A stretch of 64,000 nt of DNA, from contig JBOGCF010000056.1 in the NCBI GenBank assembly GCA_051656605.1, positions 194,246 through 258,245 on the forward strand. Direction: 5' to 3'. The notes under the pieces are model-generated. The model made no database searches. It worked only from the letters and a program-made list of their open reading frames with translations, and was not told the origin of the DNA. The DNA comes from UBA12018 sp051656605 (GTDB lineage Bacteria > Bacteroidota > Bacteroidia > Bacteroidales > CAMTPD01). This document shows, piece after piece, positions 43,590-52,718 of the stretch; position 1 is the stretch's first letter, and each line of letters begins with the position of its first letter. The translations under genes were made by a program, and so were the position numbers.

Positions 43590-43991
43590 ATGAATCCAAT
43601 CTCTGTAGTAGCTGCCGTAATAGAAGTAAATGGGAAAATACTTTGCGTGCAGCGTGATAAATCGAAATATGATTATATCTCTTATAAATATGAGTTTCCT
43701 GGCGGAAAAGTAGAGCCCGGAGAATTAATGCAAGATGCTTTGAAGCGGGAAATTCAAGAAGAACTGGATTATGCAATAACTGTAGAAGCTCCGATTAGTA
43801 GCTTTGTCTACGATTATCCCGACTTCTCGGTGCACATGCACTTTTACTATTGCACTGCAATCACTACCGTTTTTACACTCAACGAACATATACAAGCACA
43901 ATGGCTTGAGCGAGCCAATCTGTTGAATTTAGATTGGGCCGCTGCCGATCTTCCTATTGTGGAAAAGTTAATGCAATTAGATCTTATATGA
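43590..43991 (+). CDS. NUDIX hydrolase, MutT/8-oxo-dGTP diphosphatase-like
   Basis: A 133-residue cytoplasmic pyrophosphohydrolase. It has the Nudix box GGKVEPGELMQDALKREI plus QEEL (pattern G-x5-E-x7-RE-x2-EE), preceded by YISYKYEFP. The start VVAAVIEVNGKILCVQRDKSKY is typical of MutT-like house-cleaning enzymes that hydrolyse 8-oxo-dGTP and related nucleotides. It has its own -7 box and is monocistronic. Immediately downstream lies the AT-rich restriction-modification island on the opposite strand; I see no functional link. Confidence 0.9.
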   Translation: MNPISVVAAVIEVNGKILCVQRDKSKYDYISYKYEFPGGKVEPGELMQDALKREIQEELDYAITVEAPISSFVYDYPDFSVHMHFYYCTAITTVFTLNEHIQAQWLERANLLNLDWAAADLPIVEKLMQLDLI

Positions 43992-44057
43992 GATGTAGAT
44001 AGCATTACTTTTATATTCTGTAGAATGGAGTGGATTATATCTAAATATTAATTCATT

Positions 44058-45656
44058 TTATTTTTTCAAACGAACACTCAGTGTTCCTTTTTCTTTTTTA
44101 TCAATCATTCGGATCCAGACCTTATTATCTTTGTCTTTAGTTAAACCTTTGCTTCGAACTGAAAAGATCAGTTTATTCCAAATTAAATCAATGAAATGAT
44201 TCTTTCCATATAAAATCCAATTATTAAAGTCAATATGTTTTCCTTTGTTTAGATTAAAATGTAAAACAAATTGAGCTTTATATTTAGACTCATATGATGC
44301 AGTGCCGTCAAAAGCAAAATAAGTTACAAGCTTTTTCATTTCGCTAGAGTCGAAGAATGGACTAAGATTCGTATTTGGTATATCTTCGCCGGTACCAGCT
44401 TCTCGTAATTCCCAGTATTTGTTTATAAGAGGATCTATGGTAGATATATCAAAGCCTAAATTTTCTCGTTTTAATAAATTAATAAACCCTTTTCGATGTG
44501 TATGATTTATGATCGAAGGATTGCCTCCTGTCTTAGATTTTAGAGAAATACCAATATTATTTATAAATATATCAGCTTTAGACTCCTTGCTTGTTTTATT
44601 AATATTGCACTCTTCTTGAATAGCTAATATTTCAGGAATTGATAATTTTAGTATATCACCAGGGTACGATATATCTGGAAGTTCTTTACCGCAATCTTTT
44701 ACAGAATAGACGTAAAAAGAACGTTTGCCACAATTTATGCAGCTTTTATCCATTCTCGCTTTGATAAATAATATTTTTATAAGAATTTCATCAAGCTCTC
44801 CTTTGTTTTTCTTTTGCTTATAACGTTCTATATCGCTATGTCTTTTCTTTAAAAAAGCTGGAGTCTTTTGAATTTCAGAGTTGTACCCTTTTACACGAAT
44901 ATGCAAAGCTCCTTTGTAGTAATTATCTCTAATATGTGTCCATGGATGAATGTCGTTATATTCTATTGATGTCGGATCATATTTAGTCGGCATGCCGCGA
45001 TCTCCCCTAAAGGAAAAGCAAAGAAAGTCCCATATGTAGTCGATATAATTAGAGCGATCATAAGACTTCCATGTTTTAAAATCTAACGGATCAGTATAAT
45101 CTAGAATGTAATTGATAACATTCTTATCTGAATCTTTTGATGATATAGAAAATGCTATTTCCGTAAATATAGGGCTGAAATAGTTCTTATAAGATTTGAA
45201 TGGAGAATATTCGGAATCATTGGAAGTATCTTCATTAATTATTTTATAATGTCTTTTTCTCCAATAGTCATCGATCACTTGATCAAATGTTTCAAAACTA
45301 GTACCAATAGTATTACAGATCAACATGTATTTATCTCGAGTTGCGTGGTTTTTCAACGCAAAACTGTAATTGTGATTCTTTATTAGAAATCTTTTCTTAT
45401 TTATTGTAATGGTAGGTTTTATATTTTGCTTCAGTTTTGGGTAGCCCAACTCAATGCAAAAAGCTTCTAACTGTAAGGTCTCGAGAGACTCTAGTTCCTG
45501 TATTGTTTTTCTTAGTCTGGAAAGTTCTTTTCCATTATATGAAATAGAAGTTATTGATTCAGTAATTGGGCTTACCATAACACAGGAGTGATCATCTCTG
45601 ATTTTAATTAGATTAACAATAAGAAGATATATCTCTCGTTTAATGTCTCTTTTCAT
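44058..45656 (-). CDS. Probable type II restriction endonuclease with internal domain duplication
   Basis: A 532-residue protein (ATG at 45656; an in-frame TTG at 45665 is less likely). Numbering here counts from that TTG. The two halves align by eye at matched spacing: SFALK 101-105 with GISLK 372-376, YWRKR 134 with YWELR 417, SPF 154 with SPF 435, YIDYIW 207 with FIDLIW 491, FSFR 217 with FSVR 501, and KGALHIRVK 251 with KGTLSVRLK 526. The second copy carries KADIFINNIGISLKSK, a plausible PD-(D/E/S)xK nuclease core. The first copy lacks the acidic residue. A CxxC and a further cysteine lie between them (309-325). Position directly after a C5 methyltransferase makes a restriction enzyme likely; an HpaII-like family is possible but unconfirmed. 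Confidence 0.65.
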   Translation of the reverse strand: MKRDIKREIYLLIVNLIKIRDDHSCVMVSPITESITSISYNGKELSRLRKTIQELESLETLQLEAFCIELGYPKLKQNIKPTITINKKRFLIKNHNYSFALKNHATRDKYMLICNTIGTSFETFDQVIDDYWRKRHYKIINEDTSNDSEYSPFKSYKNYFSPIFTEIAFSISSKDSDKNVINYILDYTDPLDFKTWKSYDRSNYIDYIWDFLCFSFRGDRGMPTKYDPTSIEYNDIHPWTHIRDNYYKGALHIRVKGYNSEIQKTPAFLKKRHSDIERYKQKKNKGELDEILIKILFIKARMDKSCINCGKRSFYVYSVKDCGKELPDISYPGDILKLSIPEILAIQEECNINKTSKESKADIFINNIGISLKSKTGGNPSIINHTHRKGFINLLKRENLGFDISTIDPLINKYWELREAGTGEDIPNTNLSPFFDSSEMKKLVTYFAFDGTASYESKYKAQFVLHFNLNKGKHIDFNNWILYGKNHFIDLIWNKLIFSVRSKGLTKDKDNKVWIRMIDKKEKGTLSVRLKK

Positions 45657-45688
45657 TTTTCTCAATTTCGGTTAGCAATAAATAGAAA

Positions 45689-45711
45689 ATCCCGGAGAAA
45701 CTCTCCGGGAT
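45689..45711 (-). terminator. Hairpin terminator between methyltransferase and restriction genes
   Basis: ATCCCGGAGA (45689-45698) is the exact complement of TCTCCGGGAT (45702-45711) with a 3-base loop. On the minus strand it begins 4 bases after the methyltransferase stop and is followed by TTTTCTATTT. It lies 33 bases before the restriction gene ATG. Confidence 0.8.
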
Positions 45712-45715
45712 GAAG

Positions 45716-47425
45716 TTATAAAATTTTCTCAATAATCTTTGAAGCTGTTGCTTGAATTGCAGGTACAGCTACAGAATTTCCGAATTGTTTGTATGCAGAA
45801 GCATCTGCTACTCCAATAATAAAGTTATCAGGAAATCCCTGTAATCGAGCCCATTCTCGAGGTGTCATTTTACGAATGCCTTCTCTGTTGACTTCTCCTT
45901 TTATTCGTGTTGTCGGAGTAAAGTCTGTTAGTCTATGGTCTATAATAAGATTTCGTTCTCTACCCATTCCTCCTACAACAATCGCATTGGCAATATCTGT
46001 ATCTTCAATTATTTCATAACCGAAGCCATTACCTTTGTTTGCATGTCTTGCTTTGTGTTCTCTGAGTGTTTGAAGATATTGTGTTGATAAATAATATTTA
46101 CTAGGGACAACATCTTTTTCTTTGATATCAGCAATACTAACTTTTTTATTAGAAGGCTTTGGATAGGAGAATTCTGTTATTCCTGTTTCAGGGTGAAATC
46201 CAACGATGAAAATACGTTCTCTATTTTGAGGAACACCAAAGTCTTTTGCATTCATTACCTCCGGGTCGGGAACGTAATATCCAAGGTCCTCTCTCAAAGT
46301 TCGAAGTATTACTTCCAGAGTCTTTCCTTTATCATGTATCTTTAAACCTTTAACATTTTCAAGGAAAAAAGCGCGAGGTTGTTTTCTTCTTATGATTTCT
46401 GCAACATCAAAGAAAAGTGTACCACGTGTTTCTTCGAAGCCTAGACGTTTTCCTGCCAATGAAAAAGCCTGACAAGGAAATCCTGCGCATAATATATCAA
46501 AATGATCAGGAATATATTGTTTGGTTTGTTCCAATGTAATGTCTCCAAAAGGAACCTCTCCATAGTTTAGCATATATGTTTTTTGTGCTTGCTCATCCCA
46601 TTCAGATGAGAAAACACATTTGCCACCAAGGTTTTGCATCGCTTGGCGAAAGCCTCCTATTCCCGCAAAAAGATCTATAAAAGTAAACCTAGGTTGAGGT
46701 TGTGAAGGAAAAGGTATCTCGTTAAATTCATTGAATAGATTGTATTGAATTGACGGATCATTTGATAGACTGTTCTTAATTTCAGAGTTAGATATGAACT
46801 TTGTAATATCGTCCATTAAATCAAGAGCTTTATCTTCATACGGAGCTCCAAAATTGGTATTGTTGTTATGTATATAATGGGAGATTACGGCTAGTTGTTC
46901 GTTGAACGACATTATTGAACCATCTTCATTTAAGCTGGAGGAACCAAATATTTGTACTCCTTTTTTCTTATCTTTAAGTATATTACTCAATGAAATAGAT
47001 TTGCTGAAATTGTTTTTCTTTGTCATATGCCTTTTAATGGTGTCAACACACTCGAGTGAATTTTTTAATATATCTTTTCCCCAAAAACGAATAACAGTCC
47101 AACCTTCTTTTTTCAATCTTTCATTGACAAGAAGGTCTCTTTGTATATTCTTTTCAATTTTATGAAACCAAAAGTCTTGATTCGTTTTATGATCATGCTT
47201 TCTAATTTCCCAGTCCTTTCCATGCCAAAATTCTCCGTCGCAAAATATGGCAATCTTAAACTTCTTAATTGTAAAGTCTGGAGTGCCGAAAATAGACTTG
47301 TTATTTTTGCGATACCGAATACCTTGGTTCCATAGTTGTTTTGCAAGAGTTTCTTCTATTTTAGAGCCTTTACTTTTTACAGCTCGCATATTTTTCTTTC
47401 TCTGCTCTGGAGTTAGTTTATCCAT
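45716..47425 (-). CDS. Fusion of Vsr-like nuclease and C5 cytosine DNA methyltransferase (Dcm-like)
   Basis: A 569-residue two-domain protein. Residues 1-135 match the very-short-patch-repair nuclease Vsr: NMRAVKSKGSKIEE, GTPDFTIKKFKIAIF with Asp50, EFWHGKDW with His68, and FWFHKIEKNIQRD. The zinc ligands of E. coli Vsr (Cys66, His71, Cys73) are replaced by Glu, Lys and Trp. A linker (about 140-245) follows. Residues 246-569 form a complete C5 methyltransferase: FIDLFAGIGGFR (motif I), FPCQAFS with catalytic Cys318 (IV), ENV (VI), QNRERIF (VIII) and GNSV near the end (X). It makes 5-methylcytosine at an unknown site, and the nuclease half may nick T:G mismatches from its deamination. AT-rich composition suggests transfer. 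Confidence 0.9.
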   Translation of the reverse strand: MDKLTPEQRKKNMRAVKSKGSKIEETLAKQLWNQGIRYRKNNKSIFGTPDFTIKKFKIAIFCDGEFWHGKDWEIRKHDHKTNQDFWFHKIEKNIQRDLLVNERLKKEGWTVIRFWGKDILKNSLECVDTIKRHMTKKNNFSKSISLSNILKDKKKGVQIFGSSSLNEDGSIMSFNEQLAVISHYIHNNNTNFGAPYEDKALDLMDDITKFISNSEIKNSLSNDPSIQYNLFNEFNEIPFPSQPQPRFTFIDLFAGIGGFRQAMQNLGGKCVFSSEWDEQAQKTYMLNYGEVPFGDITLEQTKQYIPDHFDILCAGFPCQAFSLAGKRLGFEETRGTLFFDVAEIIRRKQPRAFFLENVKGLKIHDKGKTLEVILRTLREDLGYYVPDPEVMNAKDFGVPQNRERIFIVGFHPETGITEFSYPKPSNKKVSIADIKEKDVVPSKYYLSTQYLQTLREHKARHANKGNGFGYEIIEDTDIANAIVVGGMGRERNLIIDHRLTDFTPTTRIKGEVNREGIRKMTPREWARLQGFPDNFIIGVADASAYKQFGNSVAVPAIQATASKIIEKIL

Positions 47426-47569
47426 GATGTTCTAATCTGTAAGATTATGAGGTGTGCAAAAGTACAAAATATATCAGTTAGCAGTTGTTTGATTTATATA
47501 ATAAATGAGGATGTGTAATCATCAAAAAAGAAATCATACTAGCTAATCAGAATATGTTGTTTTTGTAAA

Positions 47570-49984
47570 TTAATAATCAGAACCTTCAAAGAGATCGTGG
47601 TTTGCTTTTGATTTGGACTCTTTGGTCTTGAAGTTGTTGAAGATGTAGCTGATGCTAAGCATGATGTTGGGGTAGCGCGGACGGATGCGTGTGTGCGACG
47701 AAAGGTTGTCGGTGGAGCGCGTGCTGGTATACCGTGCCGTGTTGAAGATGTCGCGGAACGTAAGTGTGGCCGAAAGTTTGCGGTTGAGCAGTTGCTGGCG
47801 TGCCGACAAGTTGAAGTAACAATACGCGTTTTCCTTACCTTGTGAGGTTACCATGGGACCAATCAGGTTGGCGTCGAACTGCAAACGGGTAGTGCCGGTA
47901 ATGGCAAAGTTGTTGTGTATATTGATGTCGTAGTTGTAGCTGTCGGCATTGCTTCCCGATGCAAACTCGTTCTTGAATTTATAGTAATAGGCACTACCGT
48001 TGACGTTGAGGTTCCACCATTGCATCAGTTTGAGTTGAGCACTGAGCTCGATGCCCGAAGAGTAGTCTTTGCCAACGTTGGCAAGCGAGTCGAGCGTAAC
48101 GCCGGGAAGGTAAGCCACACGCACGCGTTCCATCTTGTTGCTGCGTGCTCGGTGAAAGAGTGTTGCCGAAAAGAGATTCCCTTCTGCAAAGGACTTACGA
48201 TAGTTGAGTTCGAACACATTGATAAATTCCGCTTTGATATCCGGATTTCCCATCATGGCTGTATAATAATCTTCGTAGGTGATATACGGTTCGAGTTGCC
48301 AGATGCCGGGACGGTTTACCCGTCGGGAATACCCTAAACTCATCATTTGTTCGTGAGGCATAGTGTAAGCAAGATGAGCCGAAGGATATAAGTCGAAATA
48401 GTGGCGGTTTCTACTTTTGTCCTTCATGTCGATATCGAGCACATCGTGAGTATGTTCTCCGCGCAAACCGGCTTGCATTTCTACCTGTGCAAACTTTTGT
48501 TTCCACATCGCATACACGGCATTCTGCCCTCGCTGATAATAGTAAGGCGTAAAAAGATCTTCCCGCCAATAGTAGTCGTAGACCTCTTTGTCCCAGAATT
48601 TGATTTTGTAATCGCCATGTTCCGAATAATGGGTGATCTGATATCCGGCCGTAAAGTTTCCGGTTTCACTATACGGAAGTACGTAGTCGAGGTTGCCTTG
48701 AACCGACCAGCGGTGCTCGCCTTCGTAGGCCTTGGTACCGTCTAAGCGTCGTTGATCTTTATCGTACATGTTGCTTTCGTAATACTCAAGCGCATTCCAG
48801 TCGTGCTTTACAAAAACACCCGCTTTGATGTGGTGTCCTTTGTCGTTGAACTTATGGGTATAGTTGAGGTTGATGTTGGCAAAGTTTTGCTCCAAGTAAT
48901 ACGAGTCTTTGCTGTTGTAGGTGTGTTTGGTTTCGCCTTCTTCTGTGATCCGATCTTCGTCGTAAGTCATATCTCCGTTGCGTGCCCGTTTCCAATATCC
49001 GGCTTGAGCCTCGACGTACAAACTATTATTGTGGTTGCTGACCTCATAGCCACCCTTTAAAGAGTAGGATTGGTTTATTCCCTCGCGCGGACCTACCGAA
49101 TGCGAAGTTGTGGAGATGTTATCTACCATCGTAGTTTTTCGTTGATCGAAATTACTTTCACGTCTGATGCGCGAAGCCTCGCCCGAGACGAACCACTTCG
49201 AGTCTTTGTTTTGCTTGTTGAGAAAGAAGTCGCCACCCCAGGAGCCAATAGTACTCCCCGTTAGATTAACCACTCCGTTGAGGCCGGCCTCAAAGTCTTT
49301 CTTTGTGACGATATTGATGATTCCCACATCGCCATTACTGTCGTATTGGGCAGAAGGCGTAGTTATGATTTCAATGTTGTCGATTTGTCCGGCCGGGATT
49401 TGCTCCAATGCCTGCGTACCGCTCAGCACGGCAGGCTTACCATTTACATAAACATTGAAGTTGGAGCTGCCCCGAAACGTGAGTTCGCCGTCGGCATTTA
49501 CCCGTACCGAAGGCGTATTCTCTAGAATATCTACCGCCGTTCCGCCCGTTGCCATCAAGTTTTGGGAAGCACTGATCGATCGTTTATCAATCTTGTAGAT
49601 GATTTGTTTGCGCTCGGCAACTACTTCTACGTTATCGAGAGTTTGTGATAACGGTTTGAGAGATATCGTACCCAAGTCTCGACCGTTGGGGTGAGGCATG
49701 GTTAGCGGCTTACTGGTGTAGGTTTCGTATCCGGCAAATAAGATCAAGACTTGATAACTTCCTTTCGGAATATCGGAGAACACGAAAGCACCGTCGGTGA
49801 GTGTCGTTTGCGCCACGGCAACCGAAGCCTTATTAATCAATACGACATCGGCATAGTCGAAGCTTGCATTTGTTTGCGCGTCGACAACGTTTCCTTTGAT
49901 AGACGAGTTGGGTTGTGCAGTCATATAAACCATACAAAGAGAAAAAAGCAGTGTTAAGCAAGTTCTTAGATTTCTTCTTTTCAT
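47570..49984 (-). CDS. Outer-membrane TonB-dependent-type receptor (beta-barrel family 3)
   Basis: An 804-residue outer-membrane protein with a signal peptide ending near VYMTAQ. A carboxypeptidase-regulatory-like domain (SIKGNVVDAQTNASFDYADV) is followed by a plug (VEVVAERKQIIYKIDKRSIS, VDILENTPSVRVNADGELTF) and a barrel with the RxNRPGIWQLEPYITYEDYY block. This block marks the Bacteroidetes 'outer membrane beta-barrel protein' group related to TonB-dependent receptors. It is not accompanied by a SusD gene, so it is unlikely to import glycans in the SusCD manner. Substrate is unknown; siderophores, peptides or metals are options. GC content appears higher than in the adjacent restriction island. 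It is monocistronic. Confidence 0.88.
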   Translation of the reverse strand: MKRRNLRTCLTLLFSLCMVYMTAQPNSSIKGNVVDAQTNASFDYADVVLINKASVAVAQTTLTDGAFVFSDIPKGSYQVLILFAGYETYTSKPLTMPHPNGRDLGTISLKPLSQTLDNVEVVAERKQIIYKIDKRSISASQNLMATGGTAVDILENTPSVRVNADGELTFRGSSNFNVYVNGKPAVLSGTQALEQIPAGQIDNIEIITTPSAQYDSNGDVGIINIVTKKDFEAGLNGVVNLTGSTIGSWGGDFFLNKQNKDSKWFVSGEASRIRRESNFDQRKTTMVDNISTTSHSVGPREGINQSYSLKGGYEVSNHNNSLYVEAQAGYWKRARNGDMTYDEDRITEEGETKHTYNSKDSYYLEQNFANINLNYTHKFNDKGHHIKAGVFVKHDWNALEYYESNMYDKDQRRLDGTKAYEGEHRWSVQGNLDYVLPYSETGNFTAGYQITHYSEHGDYKIKFWDKEVYDYYWREDLFTPYYYQRGQNAVYAMWKQKFAQVEMQAGLRGEHTHDVLDIDMKDKSRNRHYFDLYPSAHLAYTMPHEQMMSLGYSRRVNRPGIWQLEPYITYEDYYTAMMGNPDIKAEFINVFELNYRKSFAEGNLFSATLFHRARSNKMERVRVAYLPGVTLDSLANVGKDYSSGIELSAQLKLMQWWNLNVNGSAYYYKFKNEFASGSNADSYNYDINIHNNFAITGTTRLQFDANLIGPMVTSQGKENAYCYFNLSARQQLLNRKLSATLTFRDIFNTARYTSTRSTDNLSSHTRIRPRYPNIMLSISYIFNNFKTKESKSKANHDLFEGSDY

Positions 49985-50342
49985 TTTATTAGAATAAGAT
50001 TACAAAGAGTTGAGTTACTCATTGCGTTGTTAACAGTGTGAATATATGAAATAAATAGAATATATATATTCTTTAATATGTAAAGGTGTTCACTTTGGAG
50101 TTTTTTAGAGTTTGTTTTTTGATAAAGAATATTGATTTACAGTTTCTCTTTGAGTAAATGTTGATCAGTTTGTGGTTTTGCTGATATTCTTTTAAATGTT
50201 AGATTGTAGATATATTTGAAAATGTGATTGCTTGTTTATCAGTTGTTTGTGTCTTTGTTGTGTAGATTGTTTTGATACTTCAAATTAGTGTAATGTAGAT
50301 ATTATGCTCGGAACAAAATGATGAGCGTTTATGTATTGAGTG

Positions 50343-50350
50343 TAGCTTTG
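50343..50350 (+). promoter_or_regulatory. Candidate -7 box of the fimbrial operon
   Basis: TAGCTTTG fits TAnnTTTG and lies 81 bases before the first fimbrial ATG. No -33 TTG is seen at 19 bases. The rest of the 447-base gap 49985-50431 is very AT-rich, and I see no gene, no convincing invertible-promoter repeats and no terminator in it. Confidence 0.45.
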
Positions 50351-50431
50351 CACTCGAGATCGACAATGTAATGTGATTCTTGATGGCAATGCTTCAAAGC
50401 AATTATTGAAAGTGTAATTAAAAGAGAAGTC

Positions 50432-51700
50432 ATGATACGTAAAATAGCAATTCTATTTATTCTGATATCTGTTTTTTTTGATTTAAAGTCAAACCACATT
50501 CTTAATGTATATGAAAGCGACTCGTTGTTTTCAAATCCAAAAGTTGTGCTTTTCTTCAAGTTTGATCAGTCAGACGTGGATACGACATATCGAACAAATA
50601 AGGCGAGTATTGCAAGAATCGATTCAATACTAAAAGAAAGTGCGGTTGATAGTATTTCAATTATCTCAACAGCTTCAATTGATGGAGATGTAAATTACAA
50701 TGCAGCATTATCGGCAAGACGATCAGATGGAATAGCTAGTTTCTTAAAAGATAATTATGCAGACGTAATAGACGAGCATATTATAACTGCATATAATGAA
50801 GGTGAAGATTGGAGTGGTTTACTTGCAGAGGTCTATGAGAGAAAGTGGATTCCAAAGAGGGAAGAGTTGATTTCATTACTCAAGGATAGTACCATTTTGC
50901 ATAATGAAAAAAAGAAAGCTATAAAAGATATGGAGAATGGAGAGGTATATGCTTATCTAAAGCAATATGTGTTTTGGAAGCAACGTAATTCATCGTCAAT
51001 CATTTTATGGCAAAATAGACAAAATGTTCAATACAATACAGATATACTATCGGCTACGTATACAGATTTTGGTCTGAATAATACACAGCCAGTGCCTTTT
51101 GATAGCTACAATGACTTGATGGCGCGTGTAGATCCAATATGTAGTGTTAGGAAGCCAGTTATAGCTTTAAAAACTAATTTGTTGTATGATGTTTTGACTG
51201 CGTTGAATGTAGAAGTAGAAGTGCCCTTAAGTACACGATATTCAGTAGGAGTAGAATGGGTATTTCCATTTTGGAAAGCTCCAAAATCAGACTTAACATT
51301 CAATTTACTCTACGGAAATGTAGATATCAAGTATTGGTTGGGAGACCGTACTAAGAAAGAACTTATGACAGGTTGGTTTTGTGATATACTTGGCGGATAT
51401 GGAAAGTATGACTTTCAATTATTCAGAAAACATGGAGCACAAGGAACGTTCTTCTCAGTTGGTTTAGGAGGTGGATATGCTCATCAAATTGCACAATCGT
51501 TGCGATTAGAGTATGCTCTCGGTGTAGGTTATATGCGTAGTAAGTATAATCGATATGATATAGCTTATGATACAAAATATGGAGATATAAAAGTGATAAG
51601 ATGTCCATGGACTAAGTCAACATACAATTGGGGTGGACCAGTAAGAGCTGAGATTTCCCTTGTTTGGATGCTTTATCGAAATACAGATAAAAGAAAGTAA
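50432..51700 (+). CDS. DUF3575 (OmpA-like) fimbrial accessory protein
   Basis: A 422-residue outer-membrane-associated protein and first gene of the fimbrial operon. Residues 1-20 form a signal peptide. The N-terminal half resembles an OmpA-like domain (VVLFFKFDQSDVDTTY, then SIISTASIDGDVNYNAALSARRSDGIASFL), which could bind peptidoglycan. The C-terminal half is the DUF3575 barrel-like domain (KPVIALKTNLLYDVLTALN, VPLSTRYSVGVEWVFPFW). The order DUF3575, DUF5119, fimbrillin, large adhesins is the standard one for Bacteroidales FimA/Mfa-type pili, where this protein is thought to help anchor or regulate fimbrial length. The next start is 2 bases after its stop. Confidence 0.85.
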   Translation: MIRKIAILFILISVFFDLKSNHILNVYESDSLFSNPKVVLFFKFDQSDVDTTYRTNKASIARIDSILKESAVDSISIISTASIDGDVNYNAALSARRSDGIASFLKDNYADVIDEHIITAYNEGEDWSGLLAEVYERKWIPKREELISLLKDSTILHNEKKKAIKDMENGEVYAYLKQYVFWKQRNSSSIILWQNRQNVQYNTDILSATYTDFGLNNTQPVPFDSYNDLMARVDPICSVRKPVIALKTNLLYDVLTALNVEVEVPLSTRYSVGVEWVFPFWKAPKSDLTFNLLYGNVDIKYWLGDRTKKELMTGWFCDILGGYGKYDFQLFRKHGAQGTFFSVGLGGGYAHQIAQSLRLEYALGVGYMRSKYNRYDIAYDTKYGDIKVIRCPWTKSTYNWGGPVRAEISLVWMLYRNTDKRK

Positions 51701-51702
51701 TT

Positions 51703-52686
51703 ATGAGAGATAAATTATTTACCAAGCTGGGAATAATAGGAATCACGATTCTTATTCTATGCTCGTGTCATTTCGATCATCTTTACTACGAGACAAATAC
51801 ACGAACATACATTAAACTAAATGTGGATTGGAGCAAAACAAATTCTCGACTCAACGGAGCTTCGGTCTATGTATATCATAAAGATGGTGCTTTATATAAA
51901 GCTTTACCTCCTTTTTCAAATCCGTATGAGCTTTTAATAGAATTACCTAAAGGGCAATACGATTTGATGCTGCATAACAATACTTCATGGGAGTTGCCCA
52001 ATGTGGAATTTAAAGGACATGATTCGGCCCAAACATTTAGCGTCGTTGCTAAGCCTGATGAAGATATTGAAAAGGTAGACATACTACCGGTAAAACAACC
52101 GGATCAGATTGCGGTGGGTTATGTACGAGACCTTACGATTACTCAAGAAATGATTGATTATTATCCCGATCTTCCGGGAGATTGCTCGCAAAATATACAA
52201 CACTCTATAGATGTTACTCCAGAACCGATCATATCGGAAATAACAGTCATAGTGCATGTCTTAGGATTAAAATACGCGGCGAATGCACCATCGGCAGAAC
52301 TGAGAAATCTTAGTAATGGCTATTATTTGATGGGTAGGACTAAAAGTAAAACTTTGATCGCGCATAATTTTCTTATGAATTTGAGGCAGTTCTATCCTCA
52401 ATCAAAAGAAGATGGTCAGATAATGCAAGTTATTCACAGTTTCGGTTTTCATGACAATAAAGAGCAACAGTACGGATTGCATCTCAACTTTAAACTTGTA
52501 AATGGTGAAACACATCGAATGGTATTTGATGTCACAGATAAGATACAACAAATAGATTCATTGAAATATAAAATAGAGCTCTCGTGCAAACTGCCTGAAG
52601 TAATTGATATTGGCGGTAACGATAGTGGGTTCAATCCTGATGTAGGCGATTGGGAAGATTTAGAAGTAGATATTCCAATATTATAA
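51703..52686 (+). CDS. DUF5119 fimbrial lipoprotein (Mfa/FimB-like accessory)
   Basis: A 327-residue predicted lipoprotein; hydrophobic N-terminus ending in ILILCSCHFDHLYYE with a lipobox cysteine near residue 21. It carries a transthyretin-like first domain (TRTYIKLNVDWSKTN, GASVYVYHKDG) and a second beta-rich domain (ITVIVHVLGLKYAANAPSAELRN), consistent with DUF5119. Proteins of this type accompany FimA-type pili and resemble the anchor subunits that cap the fimbria at the cell surface. It is translated in tight succession with the DUF3575 gene and stands 32 bases before the fimbrillin ATG. Confidence 0.82.
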   Translation: MRDKLFTKLGIIGITILILCSCHFDHLYYETNTRTYIKLNVDWSKTNSRLNGASVYVYHKDGALYKALPPFSNPYELLIELPKGQYDLMLHNNTSWELPNVEFKGHDSAQTFSVVAKPDEDIEKVDILPVKQPDQIAVGYVRDLTITQEMIDYYPDLPGDCSQNIQHSIDVTPEPIISEITVIVHVLGLKYAANAPSAELRNLSNGYYLMGRTKSKTLIAHNFLMNLRQFYPQSKEDGQIMQVIHSFGFHDNKEQQYGLHLNFKLVNGETHRMVFDVTDKIQQIDSLKYKIELSCKLPEVIDIGGNDSGFNPDVGDWEDLEVDIPIL

Positions 52687-52718
52687 GAATAAGTTTAATG
52701 TATTAATAATTGATGATT

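Noticed and set aside
49985..50431. Invertible promoter in front of the fimbrial operon
   Set aside because: Only short A/T-rich 9-bp inverted matches (50124-50132 and 50184-50192) were seen, no invertase gene is nearby, and the pattern is expected by chance in such AT-rich DNA.
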